Shown one piece after another: positions 26,995-35,900 of a stretch of DNA of 44,207 nt. The notes under the pieces were generated by a model. It was not told where the DNA came from, searched no databases, and saw only the letters and a program-made list of their open reading frames with translations. Numbering within the stretch: position 1 is the stretch's first letter; the number at the start of each line of letters is the position of its first letter. The position numbers and the translations under genes are program-made. Origin of the DNA: PUPG01 sp031323845 (GTDB lineage: Bacteria > Bacteroidota > Bacteroidia > Bacteroidales > UBA7960); the NCBI GenBank assembly GCA_031323845.1, contig JAVIYP010000023.1:1-44207 (forward strand), given 5' to 3'.

Positions 26995-28854
26995 CTAGCG
27001 CAATTCAAACACCAGGGCTGCATTGCCCGGGACATTCCACCGGTCAAACTCGCTGTATATTTGGCCGCTAAATAGTTCCACCGCCTGCGAATACCCTTTC
27101 CACCCCTCGCGGAAGCGCTCCAGATCGATCGTCCGGTTGGTGTCGTTGTTATTCATTACGACCATAACCGCATTCGATTCATCATAACGAAAATAGACAT
27201 AGACGTTGTCTTCAGGAACAAAATGCAACAACCACCCATAATGGAGCACGGGGGTGTTCTTTCTGAAATTCAGCAGTGTGGTTATGTGGTCAACGATTAT
27301 GTTTTGTTCGGCGGTTCTGCCTTCACGTGTAAATGCATTGACGGGGTCTCCCGGCCATCCGCCCGGGAAGTTGGTGCGCAGCTCTCCGTGGCCGTCGTGC
27401 TCGAATGCAGACTCGAGCAGTTCTGTTCCGGTATATACCTGCGGAATACCCCTGGTGGTAAAGATAAACGTCAGTGCCATTTTCAGTTTGCCAATGTCTT
27501 CGCCTACGCGTGTAAAGAAGCGGTCGGTGTCGTGATTGTCGCCAAAAACGACCAGGTTGTAGGGATCAGGATAGAGGAAGTCCTGCGCCAGGGTATTGTA
27601 CAGGCGCATCATGCCGGTAGCCCATCCCTGCTCTTCCTGAAAGGCCAGGCCAATGGCATCATAAAGCGCAAAATCGAAAACGGAAGGGAAGTGTGAGTTG
27701 TACCCGTCATGGTTGTGATGGCCTCCCTGGTAATAGCTTACCATGGCAGGTATGCCCATCCAGGCTTCACCGATAAGCATAAAGTAAGGGTATTCGTTCA
27801 GCACATAGCGCGCCCAGTCCGACATAAAAAACCTGTCGGCATAAGGCTGCGTGTCCATTCTGATGGCACGGATCCCGGAATACTCTATCCACCAGACCGC
27901 ATTCTGCTTCAGGTAGCGGGCCAAAAGGCGGTTGTTCTGGTTTAAGTCAGGCATGTTGGTGTCAAACCAGCCTTTTAGCATACGGTCATAATCATATTGC
28001 GAGCCGTGGGGGTCAACAATGGTGGTCATACGGTAGGTAGTGCGTGTAAACTCATCCCAGAGGTTAAGCCAGTCGTGCGTGGGCAGGTTTTCCATCCACC
28101 AGTGGTGATGGCCGCAATGATTCAGTATAAGGTCTTTTATTATTTTGATGCCATTTTTTTCAGCTTGCTGCACCAGGTCCCTGTAGTCTTCATTGGAGCC
28201 AAAACGGGGGTCGATCCTGTAAAAATCTGTGGTGGCATACCCGTGGTAACTGTAGCGGGGCTGATTGTTCTCAAGCACGGGGTTTATCCACATTGCAGTA
28301 AAACCCATTCCGGCAATGAAGTCAAGATGCTGCCTGATTCCCGCCAGATCGCCGCCATGGCGGCCTGAAGGGTTCGAACGGTCAGCTTTTTCAAGCATGC
28401 CGGGCTGATTATCGAGGGAGGGGTCACCGTTGGCAAAACGATCAGGCATCACCAGGTAGATGGCATCTGAGGCATTGACACCTTCACGGTAGCGTGAGTT
28501 AAGCGACCGGGGTTTTAATTCATATTCATATACATAGCTCGCCTGACCCTCTTTCATAAAACTGATGGTGAACGAACCCGGTTGTGCATTTTTTACGTCA
28601 AGGTAAAGAAACAGATAATCAGGATTCACTACGGAAACCGACTCTTTGAGATGAACACCGGGATAAGTCAACACCGCAGTGGTTTTCCCAATGTCAGGCG
28701 CGTAAAACTTGATCTGCAGCTCTTCGTGAAACATGCCGGCCCACCAGAAAGGTGGCTCAACACGTTCGGGGGGCTCCTGGGCAAAAGCCCTTTGTGACTG
28801 AATGCCGTAAACCAACAGCATCAAAACAACAGCAATCCTTATTTTTTTACTCAT
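26995..28854 (-). CDS. Alpha-amylase family (GH13) cyclomaltodextrinase/neopullulanase-like
   Basis: About 619 residues from ATG 28854; upstream in-frame starts at 28869 and 28929 only lengthen the N-terminus before the signal peptide (IAVVLMLLVYGIQSQRAFA). An N-terminal Ig-like cyclomaltodextrinase-N domain (PEWW-type: PPFWWAGMFHEELQIKFYAP) precedes a GH13 barrel: region I ILNHCGHHHWW, nucleophile Asp334 in RAIRMDTQPYA, acid/base Glu363 in IGEAWMG, and Asp442 in GDNHDTDRF. The C-terminal beta domain is short. It should hydrolyse alpha-1,4 (and perhaps alpha-1,6) glucans in the periplasm or on the surface, like SusA. No SusC/D pair or regulator is adjacent, so it is an orphan glucan hydrolase here. 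Confidence 0.92.
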   Translation of the reverse strand: MSKKIRIAVVLMLLVYGIQSQRAFAQEPPERVEPPFWWAGMFHEELQIKFYAPDIGKTTAVLTYPGVHLKESVSVVNPDYLFLYLDVKNAQPGSFTISFMKEGQASYVYEYELKPRSLNSRYREGVNASDAIYLVMPDRFANGDPSLDNQPGMLEKADRSNPSGRHGGDLAGIRQHLDFIAGMGFTAMWINPVLENNQPRYSYHGYATTDFYRIDPRFGSNEDYRDLVQQAEKNGIKIIKDLILNHCGHHHWWMENLPTHDWLNLWDEFTRTTYRMTTIVDPHGSQYDYDRMLKGWFDTNMPDLNQNNRLLARYLKQNAVWWIEYSGIRAIRMDTQPYADRFFMSDWARYVLNEYPYFMLIGEAWMGIPAMVSYYQGGHHNHDGYNSHFPSVFDFALYDAIGLAFQEEQGWATGMMRLYNTLAQDFLYPDPYNLVVFGDNHDTDRFFTRVGEDIGKLKMALTFIFTTRGIPQVYTGTELLESAFEHDGHGELRTNFPGGWPGDPVNAFTREGRTAEQNIIVDHITTLLNFRKNTPVLHYGWLLHFVPEDNVYVYFRYDESNAVMVVMNNNDTNRTIDLERFREGWKGYSQAVELFSGQIYSEFDRWNVPGNAALVFELR

Positions 28855-28951
28855 TTGTGAAGAATACATAGCTTGGTGTGTCAAGTGATTACCAGGAAAA
28901 CGGAAGCAAAAATACAAAAAAGCAGACAACAGGAAGCATGCGTTCCCGGGC

Positions 28952-29812
28952 TCATTGCTCTGCAGTTAATGCATCGGGGTCGATAAGTTCGCTGATCTCT
29001 TCAAGAATTCTTCTTTTTTTGGAAGAAGACAGGTCAAATTGGTCAAGCAGCCCACTCCTGGCATACAGCTGGCGACATAAAACAATATCCTTTTCAAGCA
29101 GCTGCTGCCTTTGTTTACGGTTAAGCAAGGTCAGCACCGTTATGGGGAATAAGCCGGTTTTGTGTATCATGTCTTTCAGGCTTTCATGCTGAGGATAATC
29201 CCAGCTTACCATGCGTAAACCGACGCACCGGCCATACTCCATGGCATCGCTGGTAAACTTGGTATTGGTAAAGACCCACCCGTGAAAGCTTTTCTTTGCC
29301 AGTCCCGGGGTTGACTTCCAGCGCTTTTCAATGTCCGTAAAACGCGAATGGATATACAGGGGCACCTTTACGTTACAATACTTCCCCTGGCTGTTGTAAT
29401 ATTTGCATTCAACCATAAACTGCTGATGCTCGTTGTGCGCCACCACATCCACTTCATGTTTAATGCATTGGCCTGCAATTGTTTGGCCAACCTCAATTTC
29501 GTAGCCCAGGTGCTTAAGCAGCTGCCCGACAAAATGCTCAAATGGATAGCCGGAGGGACCAAGCTCCATGATGGCTTTTTTCAGGCTGTACCTCGCCGCA
29601 GTGCTTCGCTGGAATTTTCTCAATAATCCAAAAGCACGGCGGTATATTTCCGAAGTCGTGACACCGTCAGCCAGATAGCGCTGCAGAGCGGCTTCAACCT
29701 TTGTTATGAGAGCCTTTGAAGCCCCTGCCTTTTGCAGTGAGTCGCGCAGTTTTTGCGGGTCGAAATGTTCTTTCTCTCCGCTTTGCTTTTCAATGATAAC
29801 AGGTCTGGACAT
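28952..29812 (-). CDS. ATP-cone domain fused to Mrr-type endonuclease
   Basis: 286 residues, no signal peptide. Residues 1-90 form an ATP-cone-like domain (VIIEKQSGEKEHFDPQKL, ...GVTTSEIYRRAFGLLRK, ARYSLKKAIMEL), as in NrdR and ribonucleotide reductases. Residues 91-200 are a restriction-endonuclease fold of the Mrr type: GYPFEHFVGQLLKHLGYE, then the metal site Asp122 in HEVDVV and Glu135-x-Lys137 in VECKYY, followed by GWVFTNTKFTSDA. The tail is helical and rich in basic residues. The catalytic triad D-ExK is intact. I know this domain pairing from annotations but no function; a nucleotide-gated DNase is an inference. No methylase or defence partner is adjacent. Confidence 0.8.
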   Translation of the reverse strand: MSRPVIIEKQSGEKEHFDPQKLRDSLQKAGASKALITKVEAALQRYLADGVTTSEIYRRAFGLLRKFQRSTAARYSLKKAIMELGPSGYPFEHFVGQLLKHLGYEIEVGQTIAGQCIKHEVDVVAHNEHQQFMVECKYYNSQGKYCNVKVPLYIHSRFTDIEKRWKSTPGLAKKSFHGWVFTNTKFTSDAMEYGRCVGLRMVSWDYPQHESLKDMIHKTGLFPITVLTLLNRKQRQQLLEKDIVLCRQLYARSGLLDQFDLSSSKKRRILEEISELIDPDALTAEQ

Positions 29813-29953
29813 AGCTGGTAAGTTTCATCAAAAATACGCCATTTTTCCTGGTTTTGAACAACCCTCTGCTGCTAAATAATCCGGGGCTTGTTATTTTAGG
29901 GAAAATAGAGTTTCTGATGAAAAACCAGTACCGGATACCGTGCTTATGATAGC

Positions 29954-30240
29954 ATATGAAACGCCCATGTTGAAGATCCCGACCATTCGGGAACAGGATT
30001 TTGTGACAAACAGGAGGATGATTATTAAAGCTCGAAGCTTGTTTCGAACGCAGTGAGAAATCTGTTAGGAAGTCGGAAGGCCTCAACAAATTAACTCTTA
30101 AACGATTAAACGAATCAACAATTAAACAATAACCTTACATCTGCACATTTTCACATTTTCACATCTGCACATCTATTCAGCATCTTAGACATTAACACAA
30201 AACACAGATAATCAAACAGTCAGGAAAATATAAACACATG
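29954..30240 (+). repeat. Interspersed composite repeat, copy C
   Basis: It has the same order of parts as copy B: ATATGAAACGCCC (29954-29966), GGAGGATGAT, AAAGCTCGAAGCT (one and a half heptads here, not four), GGAAGTCGGAAGG remnants, TTAAACRATTAAAC units, CACATCTGCACATC units and an AACACAAAACACAGATAA core. It ends at an ATG preceded by ATATAAACAC. A 48-base insertion relative to copy B follows the TTGAAGAT segment and contains a CCCGACCATTCGGG hairpin. Confidence 0.8.
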
Positions 30241-30342
30241 CAAACAAGGTTTGTCAGCCGAAAGGCTGGTCTGTTCGCGGGCGTACATTTAATGTTCATT
30301 ATCGTACAAAGCACATTCAAAACTAATACATTAAACCATTGA
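30238..30342 (+). CDS. Possible 34-residue leader peptide after repeat
   Basis: It opens at the ATG that ends repeat copy C and has a hydrophobic centre (AGLFAGVHLMFIIVQS) that looks like a signal peptide or membrane segment, then stops. It could be a short leader, a decayed gene start or chance. Confidence 0.2.
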   Translation: MQTRFVSRKAGLFAGVHLMFIIVQSTFKTNTLNH

Positions 30343-30421
30343 TTATTAGCACCTCTATTGCCATCGGCACGGATTTTGACCTTTTATTTCAGCTAAACCT
30401 CATTCATCAAAGACCTTCATA

Positions 30422-32836
30422 ATGATAAAAAATTCATTGTTCAACTTTTTCAGGAAAATAGGGAAAGGCGACATTCACTCCCTGATTAACCTGGGCGGTT
30501 TAAGTGTGGGGCTGGCCACGTGCCTGCTTATATATTTATACATAGCAGACGAGTTGAGTTATGACCGTCATCACACCAATGCATCTCAGATTTACCGGCT
30601 TCTTGAGCGCAATCCGCAAACAGGTGATGCTGCGGCTATAATGCCGGGGCGGATGTACGATTATCTTGAAGGCCGCTTGCCGGGGGTTCAGGAAATTGTC
30701 AGAATTTTTCAACTCAGCGAATCCGTGCTTACGGTTGATGACCAGGCATATATTGAGAACGGCCTCCTTGGAACCGACCAGGAAATTTTCGATGTGCTTA
30801 CCTTCGAATTTCTAGCAGGCGACCCATCAACCGCACTTTCAGAACCATACGCTTTGGTGTTGACCGAATCAGCAGCCCTGAAGTATTTTGGGGACAATGA
30901 CCCCATGGGGCAACGTTTAATGCTGTATAACGAGGTTCCCCTGACCGTTACCGGGCTCATTAAAGACAGCCCAAGGCAGTCACACCTCGAGTTCAGCATG
31001 TTAACCCATATCAGTGCTGTCGAATTAATCAGTCCTACAGCCCTGCAGGATTGGGATATCAGCTCCATATACCTCTATTTTCTTCTTGAAGCACATGCGG
31101 ACGCCGAACATGTAACAGCTGAAATTCAGCGACTTATTTGGGAAGCCCACGAAGCCTATAAAGACAGAAGGTTTTATTACCTGCAGCCCCTTCTTGATGT
31201 CAGGCTGTATTCTGCAAATGTTGACTGGGATTTAGCGGTAAAGGGCAATATCAACACCGTCATCATATTTTCTGTAACAGCCATCCTGATTTTGTTTCTC
31301 GCCTGTTTCAACTTTGTAAATCTCAGCACAGCCACGGCTATGAAAAGACATAAGGAAGTTGGCATAAGAAAGGTGCTTGGGGCCAATCGTGCCGGGCTGA
31401 TGAAACAATTTTTACTTGAAACTTTTGTTTTCGGCATATTTGCCATGATCATCGCTTTGTTGCTTGTTGAGTTGCTACTGCCGTTTCTGAATAATTTAAG
31501 CGGGAAAGAAATGACGCAGCAGTTTTTTGCTTTTGAGCATTTTTTCTTTGCTGTCATCTTACTGGTGCTTGCCGTGCCGTTGCTGGCAGGCATGTATCCG
31601 GCGCTGATCATGTCGCGCTACCAGGCAATTGCCGCCATCAAGGGCAATACCACCCTCACAAGCATAAAGGGGCTTAAAAACAAAAGCTATCAGCTTCGGT
31701 TACGCCAGGTTTTGCTGCTTCTTCAGTTCGCCGTATCCATTGCCCTGATTGTCGGAAGCCTTATGATTTACAGGCAAATGCGCTATCTTAGCGAAAGCGG
31801 AACCGGTTATAACAGGGAAAACCTGCTGGTGATACGAAACCCGTGGGACAGGCAAAGCATGCCGCGGGCACACCGTATTCGTGAACTGATGCTTCAGCAC
31901 ACAGATGTGCAAAAGGTAAGCCTGTCGCACAACGTGCCCACACAAACCATAGGCAACTACACGAATTATACATTTGAGGCCTCTGACGGCCGAAGAAACG
32001 TTTTTGGTGCAGTGATTTCCTGTGATGTTGCGTTTTTTGAAACCATGGAAACAAGGCTGCTCCGCGGGCGCGATTTTCTGCCGGACATGCCTACGGAGCT
32101 GACAGCTTCGACAGTTATAAACGAGACCATGGCCAGGCGTCTGGGCACAGACAACCCTATCGGTATTAATCTTGGTGGGTTTTATGATGGTCAAACCCGT
32201 CAGGTGGTCGGGGTCGTTGAAGACATCAAGTTCAGCTCCATGCACGAGAGTGTTATCCCGATGGCCTTTTTCATCAGTCCCGAAGCTTACCCTGCTAACT
32301 GGTTAAATATTGTGGTCAGGCATGATGCCGGAAAAGCGGCTGCTGTTCTTAGCTATCTTGAAAGCTTTTGGCCGGATGAGGCTCCCGGCTGGCCGTTGCA
32401 GTATTTTTTTATAGAAGATCGGCTTCAGGCGCAATATGCCGATGAGAGGCGTGTCATGCACATTGTAGGTTCATTTGCCGGGCTGGCTGTCTTTCTGTCA
32501 GCGCTGGGAATAGTTGGACTGGCCTATTTTTCAGCCAACAGCCGCACCAGGGAAATCGGCATACGCAAAGTGCTGGGTGCAAGCATCACCAAGATCGTAA
32601 GGATGTTGTCAAATGAGTTTGGCATTCTGGCTATTGCCGCAAATCTGCTGGCACTGCCTGTGGCATGGTATTTTATCAGCCGCTGGCTGGACACGTTTGC
32701 CTACAGAACAGACATGCACTGGCTTGTTTTTGCCATCCCTGCTGTATTTGTGTTTCTCCTTGCCTGGACGGTGGTCGGTTTGATTTCATACAGGGCTGCT
32801 CTTTTGAACCCGACAGACTCGATCAGGGCTACCTGA
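30422..32836 (+). CDS. FtsX/MacB-type ABC transporter permease
   Basis: 804 residues, the usual length of the Bacteroidota double-repeat permeases. The first half has TM1 (INLGGLSVGLATCLLIYLYI), a MacB-type periplasmic domain, and an FtsX core of three helices starting near EVGIRKVLGAN. The second half repeats this plan, with TM VLLLLQFAVSIALIVGSLMI, a second periplasmic domain, and an FtsX core near EIGIRKVLGAS. The matched E(V/I)GIRKVLGA segments are the ATPase-coupling motif. It would work with an ATP-binding subunit (not in the window) in mechanotransmission-type export of lipoproteins, peptides or drugs. It is an orphan here, between the repeat region and a bidirectional terminator. Confidence 0.92.
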   Translation: MIKNSLFNFFRKIGKGDIHSLINLGGLSVGLATCLLIYLYIADELSYDRHHTNASQIYRLLERNPQTGDAAAIMPGRMYDYLEGRLPGVQEIVRIFQLSESVLTVDDQAYIENGLLGTDQEIFDVLTFEFLAGDPSTALSEPYALVLTESAALKYFGDNDPMGQRLMLYNEVPLTVTGLIKDSPRQSHLEFSMLTHISAVELISPTALQDWDISSIYLYFLLEAHADAEHVTAEIQRLIWEAHEAYKDRRFYYLQPLLDVRLYSANVDWDLAVKGNINTVIIFSVTAILILFLACFNFVNLSTATAMKRHKEVGIRKVLGANRAGLMKQFLLETFVFGIFAMIIALLLVELLLPFLNNLSGKEMTQQFFAFEHFFFAVILLVLAVPLLAGMYPALIMSRYQAIAAIKGNTTLTSIKGLKNKSYQLRLRQVLLLLQFAVSIALIVGSLMIYRQMRYLSESGTGYNRENLLVIRNPWDRQSMPRAHRIRELMLQHTDVQKVSLSHNVPTQTIGNYTNYTFEASDGRRNVFGAVISCDVAFFETMETRLLRGRDFLPDMPTELTASTVINETMARRLGTDNPIGINLGGFYDGQTRQVVGVVEDIKFSSMHESVIPMAFFISPEAYPANWLNIVVRHDAGKAAAVLSYLESFWPDEAPGWPLQYFFIEDRLQAQYADERRVMHIVGSFAGLAVFLSALGIVGLAYFSANSRTREIGIRKVLGASITKIVRMLSNEFGILAIAANLLALPVAWYFISRWLDTFAYRTDMHWLVFAIPAVFVFLLAWTVVGLISYRAALLNPTDSIRAT

Positions 32837-32890
32837 TCACTTCCGGCAACGAGCTAACGGCAGCTTGTTTGCCAGGATTGTAAGATAAAG

Positions 32891-32930
32891 AACAGAGGCT
32901 GGCACGGTGACGTGCCAGCCTCTGTTTAAA
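32891..32930. terminator. Strong bidirectional terminator
   Basis: A perfect 16-bp stem (32891-32906 with 32911-32926) closes on a GTGA tetraloop, with T and A tracts on either side. It sits between convergent genes, the permease and the T9SS-secreted protein, and can serve both. Confidence 0.92.
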
Positions 32931-32950
32931 AGGGCTAACAAATAAGCCGC

Positions 32951-35900
32951 TTACCTGATCATCAGGCGTTTGCTAACCACGTTATTGCCTGTTGCCGATT
33001 CGCCACGGATAATGTACATCCCTGTCCTGAACTGACTGGCATCAATGGTCATGGCCGCACCCGTCATCTGGCGCTGAAACACCATCTGTCCCTGCAGGTT
33101 ATAGATACGGATGATCATATCTGATTCTTCGGTCCGGATATGGAAGATATCTCTTGCGGGATTCGGATAAACAAGCATCAGCGGCTCTGCATGGAACAAT
33201 TCTTCCACGCTGACATCATCACCAAGGCTTCTGCCATCGACGGTGATGTTGTCGAAGCGGTTGTTTCCGCTGTCGTTGTCATTTCCTTCACCAACAAACA
33301 ACACCTTGAAGCGCAGATCAGGGTTGTCATTGACTTCTTCATAGCCTGAAAGGTCAAAGACCTTCTCAACGTAACCCTCGTCTTCAGGAAGACTTGGAAT
33401 ATAATAGGCTTCCTCGACCAATGTCCAGTTTTCGCCGGCGTCAGGTGAGAAATAGAACTCCTGCTCCTGGTTGCCATTTTCTGTTCTGGTAGTGGCAAAC
33501 ATCACCACCAGTTCTGCAAAACCTGTTGAGGGAGCAGTGATTATAAGTTCTCTGGTATGCGAAGGATTTCTTACTCTGAGCACAGCACCCTGATCAGGCT
33601 CCTCTCCAAGACGCAGGTTAAAATTCGACACAGGATCGGCCTCTCTGTGTGTCCTGAAGTCAACATAGCCCGGACCTTCACCCGGGTAGGTTATCTCACC
33701 CTGACCTACAAGTGAAAAGTCAGACATCACTAAATAGTCCTCTTCAACATTGATCTCTTGATTGTTAAAGTGCCAGTAGTGAATGAGCAGCACATCACCC
33801 AGCATGGTGAAGTTTGCCGTAAGGGTTACATCTTCACCGGGCATATTAAATACGAAAGCTGCTTCTGTGCTGATTTCTTCATCGTTCATGGACCAGTGAG
33901 TAAACGCAAAACCTTCGTTGGCTTCGGCCAAAACATTTACATCGGTACCTTCTTCAAATTCACCCGCACCGATCAGGACGCCGGCTCCGGGAGGAAAGGA
34001 TTCGAGTGTGAGCACCCAGGTACGGGCAATCACATCAAAAGCGCTGCTGAACGCAGCATCCAGACCTTCAGCTTCAGCTTTTATGACCACACCGTTTTCA
34101 ACCAGGTCATAGGTTATTCCTTCAATAACCACTGAACTGTTGCCCGCCTCAATCACTCCGCTGAGCGTACCGCCCAGGTTCCCCGAACCTGTTTCAAGAC
34201 TCAGGGTAATCGCAACGTCCTCTTCAACCGGCACCGGAATGTGTTCACCGTCCACCGTCTGAACAAGCATGCTGAATGCTTCGCCCACATATACGGGTTC
34301 ACCATCATTTATTGAAACAATGTTCAGTAATTCAGGCTCTCCCACAATCATGGGCACGGCATCAAGGGTAATGTTGTCGAAGCGCTGGTTACCGCTGGTG
34401 TTTTCGCTGCCTTCACCAACCGACAGTATACGGAAATACAGGTCAGGGTTATTGTTAACCTCATCAATAGAGGAAAGATCAATAACAACATGGGCATAGA
34501 TACCCACATCTTCGCCCTCTCCAATAAAGGGAACCTCAATATCCTCGCCAACGGTAACCCAGGTGTCGCCACCATCTGCAGAATATTCAAAACGCTGGTA
34601 CTGGCCGCCATTGTCCGACCTGGTCACTGCGTAGGTAACCACCAGGTCACGGTAGCCGGTGGAAGGAATTTCGAACAGAAGCTCACGGGTATCGGCAGGG
34701 TTCCTTACGCGCAGCACAGCACCCTGGTCGGGCTCCTGGCCCAGGCGCAGGTTAAAGTTCGACACCGGGTCGGCCGGACGGTGTGTGCGGGCATCCATAT
34801 AGCCATCACCTTCTCCCGGATAGGTAATAAGTGCCGAAAGACCGGCAACGGAATAATCAGGAGCCACCTCCGTAACGGTTGCACCGGTCATGGTGTTGAA
34901 GTGCCAGTAATGAACCAGGACAGGTCCGCCGGTGTATTCTTCCTCAAAATTAGCCACCAGGCTTAAACTGCCCGCTGGCATCGCAAAGGTATGCTGAGCT
35001 TCAGTGGCAAACACGGCACCATCCAGTGTCCAGTTTACAAATTCATAGCCCTCATTGGCTTCCGCCATAATAGTGACTTCCTCACCTTCATAATACTCAC
35101 CGTCTCCTGTCAAAATACCGGCACCAGGAATATTGGCGGACAGTGCAAGAGCATAAGTCCGCTTCACAACATCAAAAGCCTCACTCAGTGCAAAATCCAG
35201 ACCTTCAGCTTCTGCCTTGATGACAACATTGCTGTCAACAGCATCATAAAGAATTCCGGAGATCACAACAGAATGTGCACCCTCCTGGATGATTCCCGCA
35301 AGTGTGCCACTCAGGGTTCCAACGCCATCTTCAAGGCTCAGGGTAACAAAGGTGTTTGTGACAACCGCAGCAGGCATGTCATCCGCATCCAGAACATTAA
35401 TGGTCACACTGAAGGGCTCATCAACATAAACCGTTTCATTGTCATTGATGGAAACAACTGCCAGTTTTTCCGCCTCTTGTCCTGTAAGTACAACACCCAA
35501 AAAGGACACATTCCTGAAGCGCCAGTTGCCGGCTCCAGAATAAGGGTCTCCTCCGGCATCGCGCGAACGCTGATAAGCCGTGTGGGCATCAAATTCATTG
35601 CCCAGGCCGTCGTCAAAATCAACGGGTGCAAATACGGAAACTATCCGTATGCCAAAATCCGGATTGTCGCTCGCCCCGGAAACAGCACTGAAGTCAAAGG
35701 CAAATTCGTGCCATTCATCCCTGGGATACAAACCACCATCGTTATCCTGAAGCACATGCCAGGAGGTGCCGCCATCAAGAGTGTAGTGGATCTCAGCCCA
35801 TCTTGACATGGTACCCGAAGTGCGTCCATCATATTCCATTATGATGTGTTCAAAGCCCGCTGTGCTCAGCATCAGCTCTATTCCGGCCGTACCGCTGTTT

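Larger units (their letters stand above)
29813..30421. other. Gene-free stretch with repeat copy C
   Basis: 609 bases without a convincing gene. 29813-29950 shows nothing recognisable beyond AT-rich DNA. 29954-30240 is the third copy of the composite repeat. 30241-30421 holds a 34-codon frame opened by the repeat-linked ATG (30238-30342), then an AT-rich leader to the permease gene. Confidence 0.7.

Noticed and set aside
29813..30421. Insertion sequence or integron remnant in the long gene-free gap
   Set aside because: No transposase or integrase fragment, terminal inverted repeats or target duplications were seen; the repeats match the composite intergenic family instead.
34991..35806. 271-codon plus-strand frame inside the T9SS protein gene
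   Set aside because: It is antisense to a gene with signal peptide, repeated domains and sorting tail; its own sequence shows no domain and mirrors the opposite strand's repeats.
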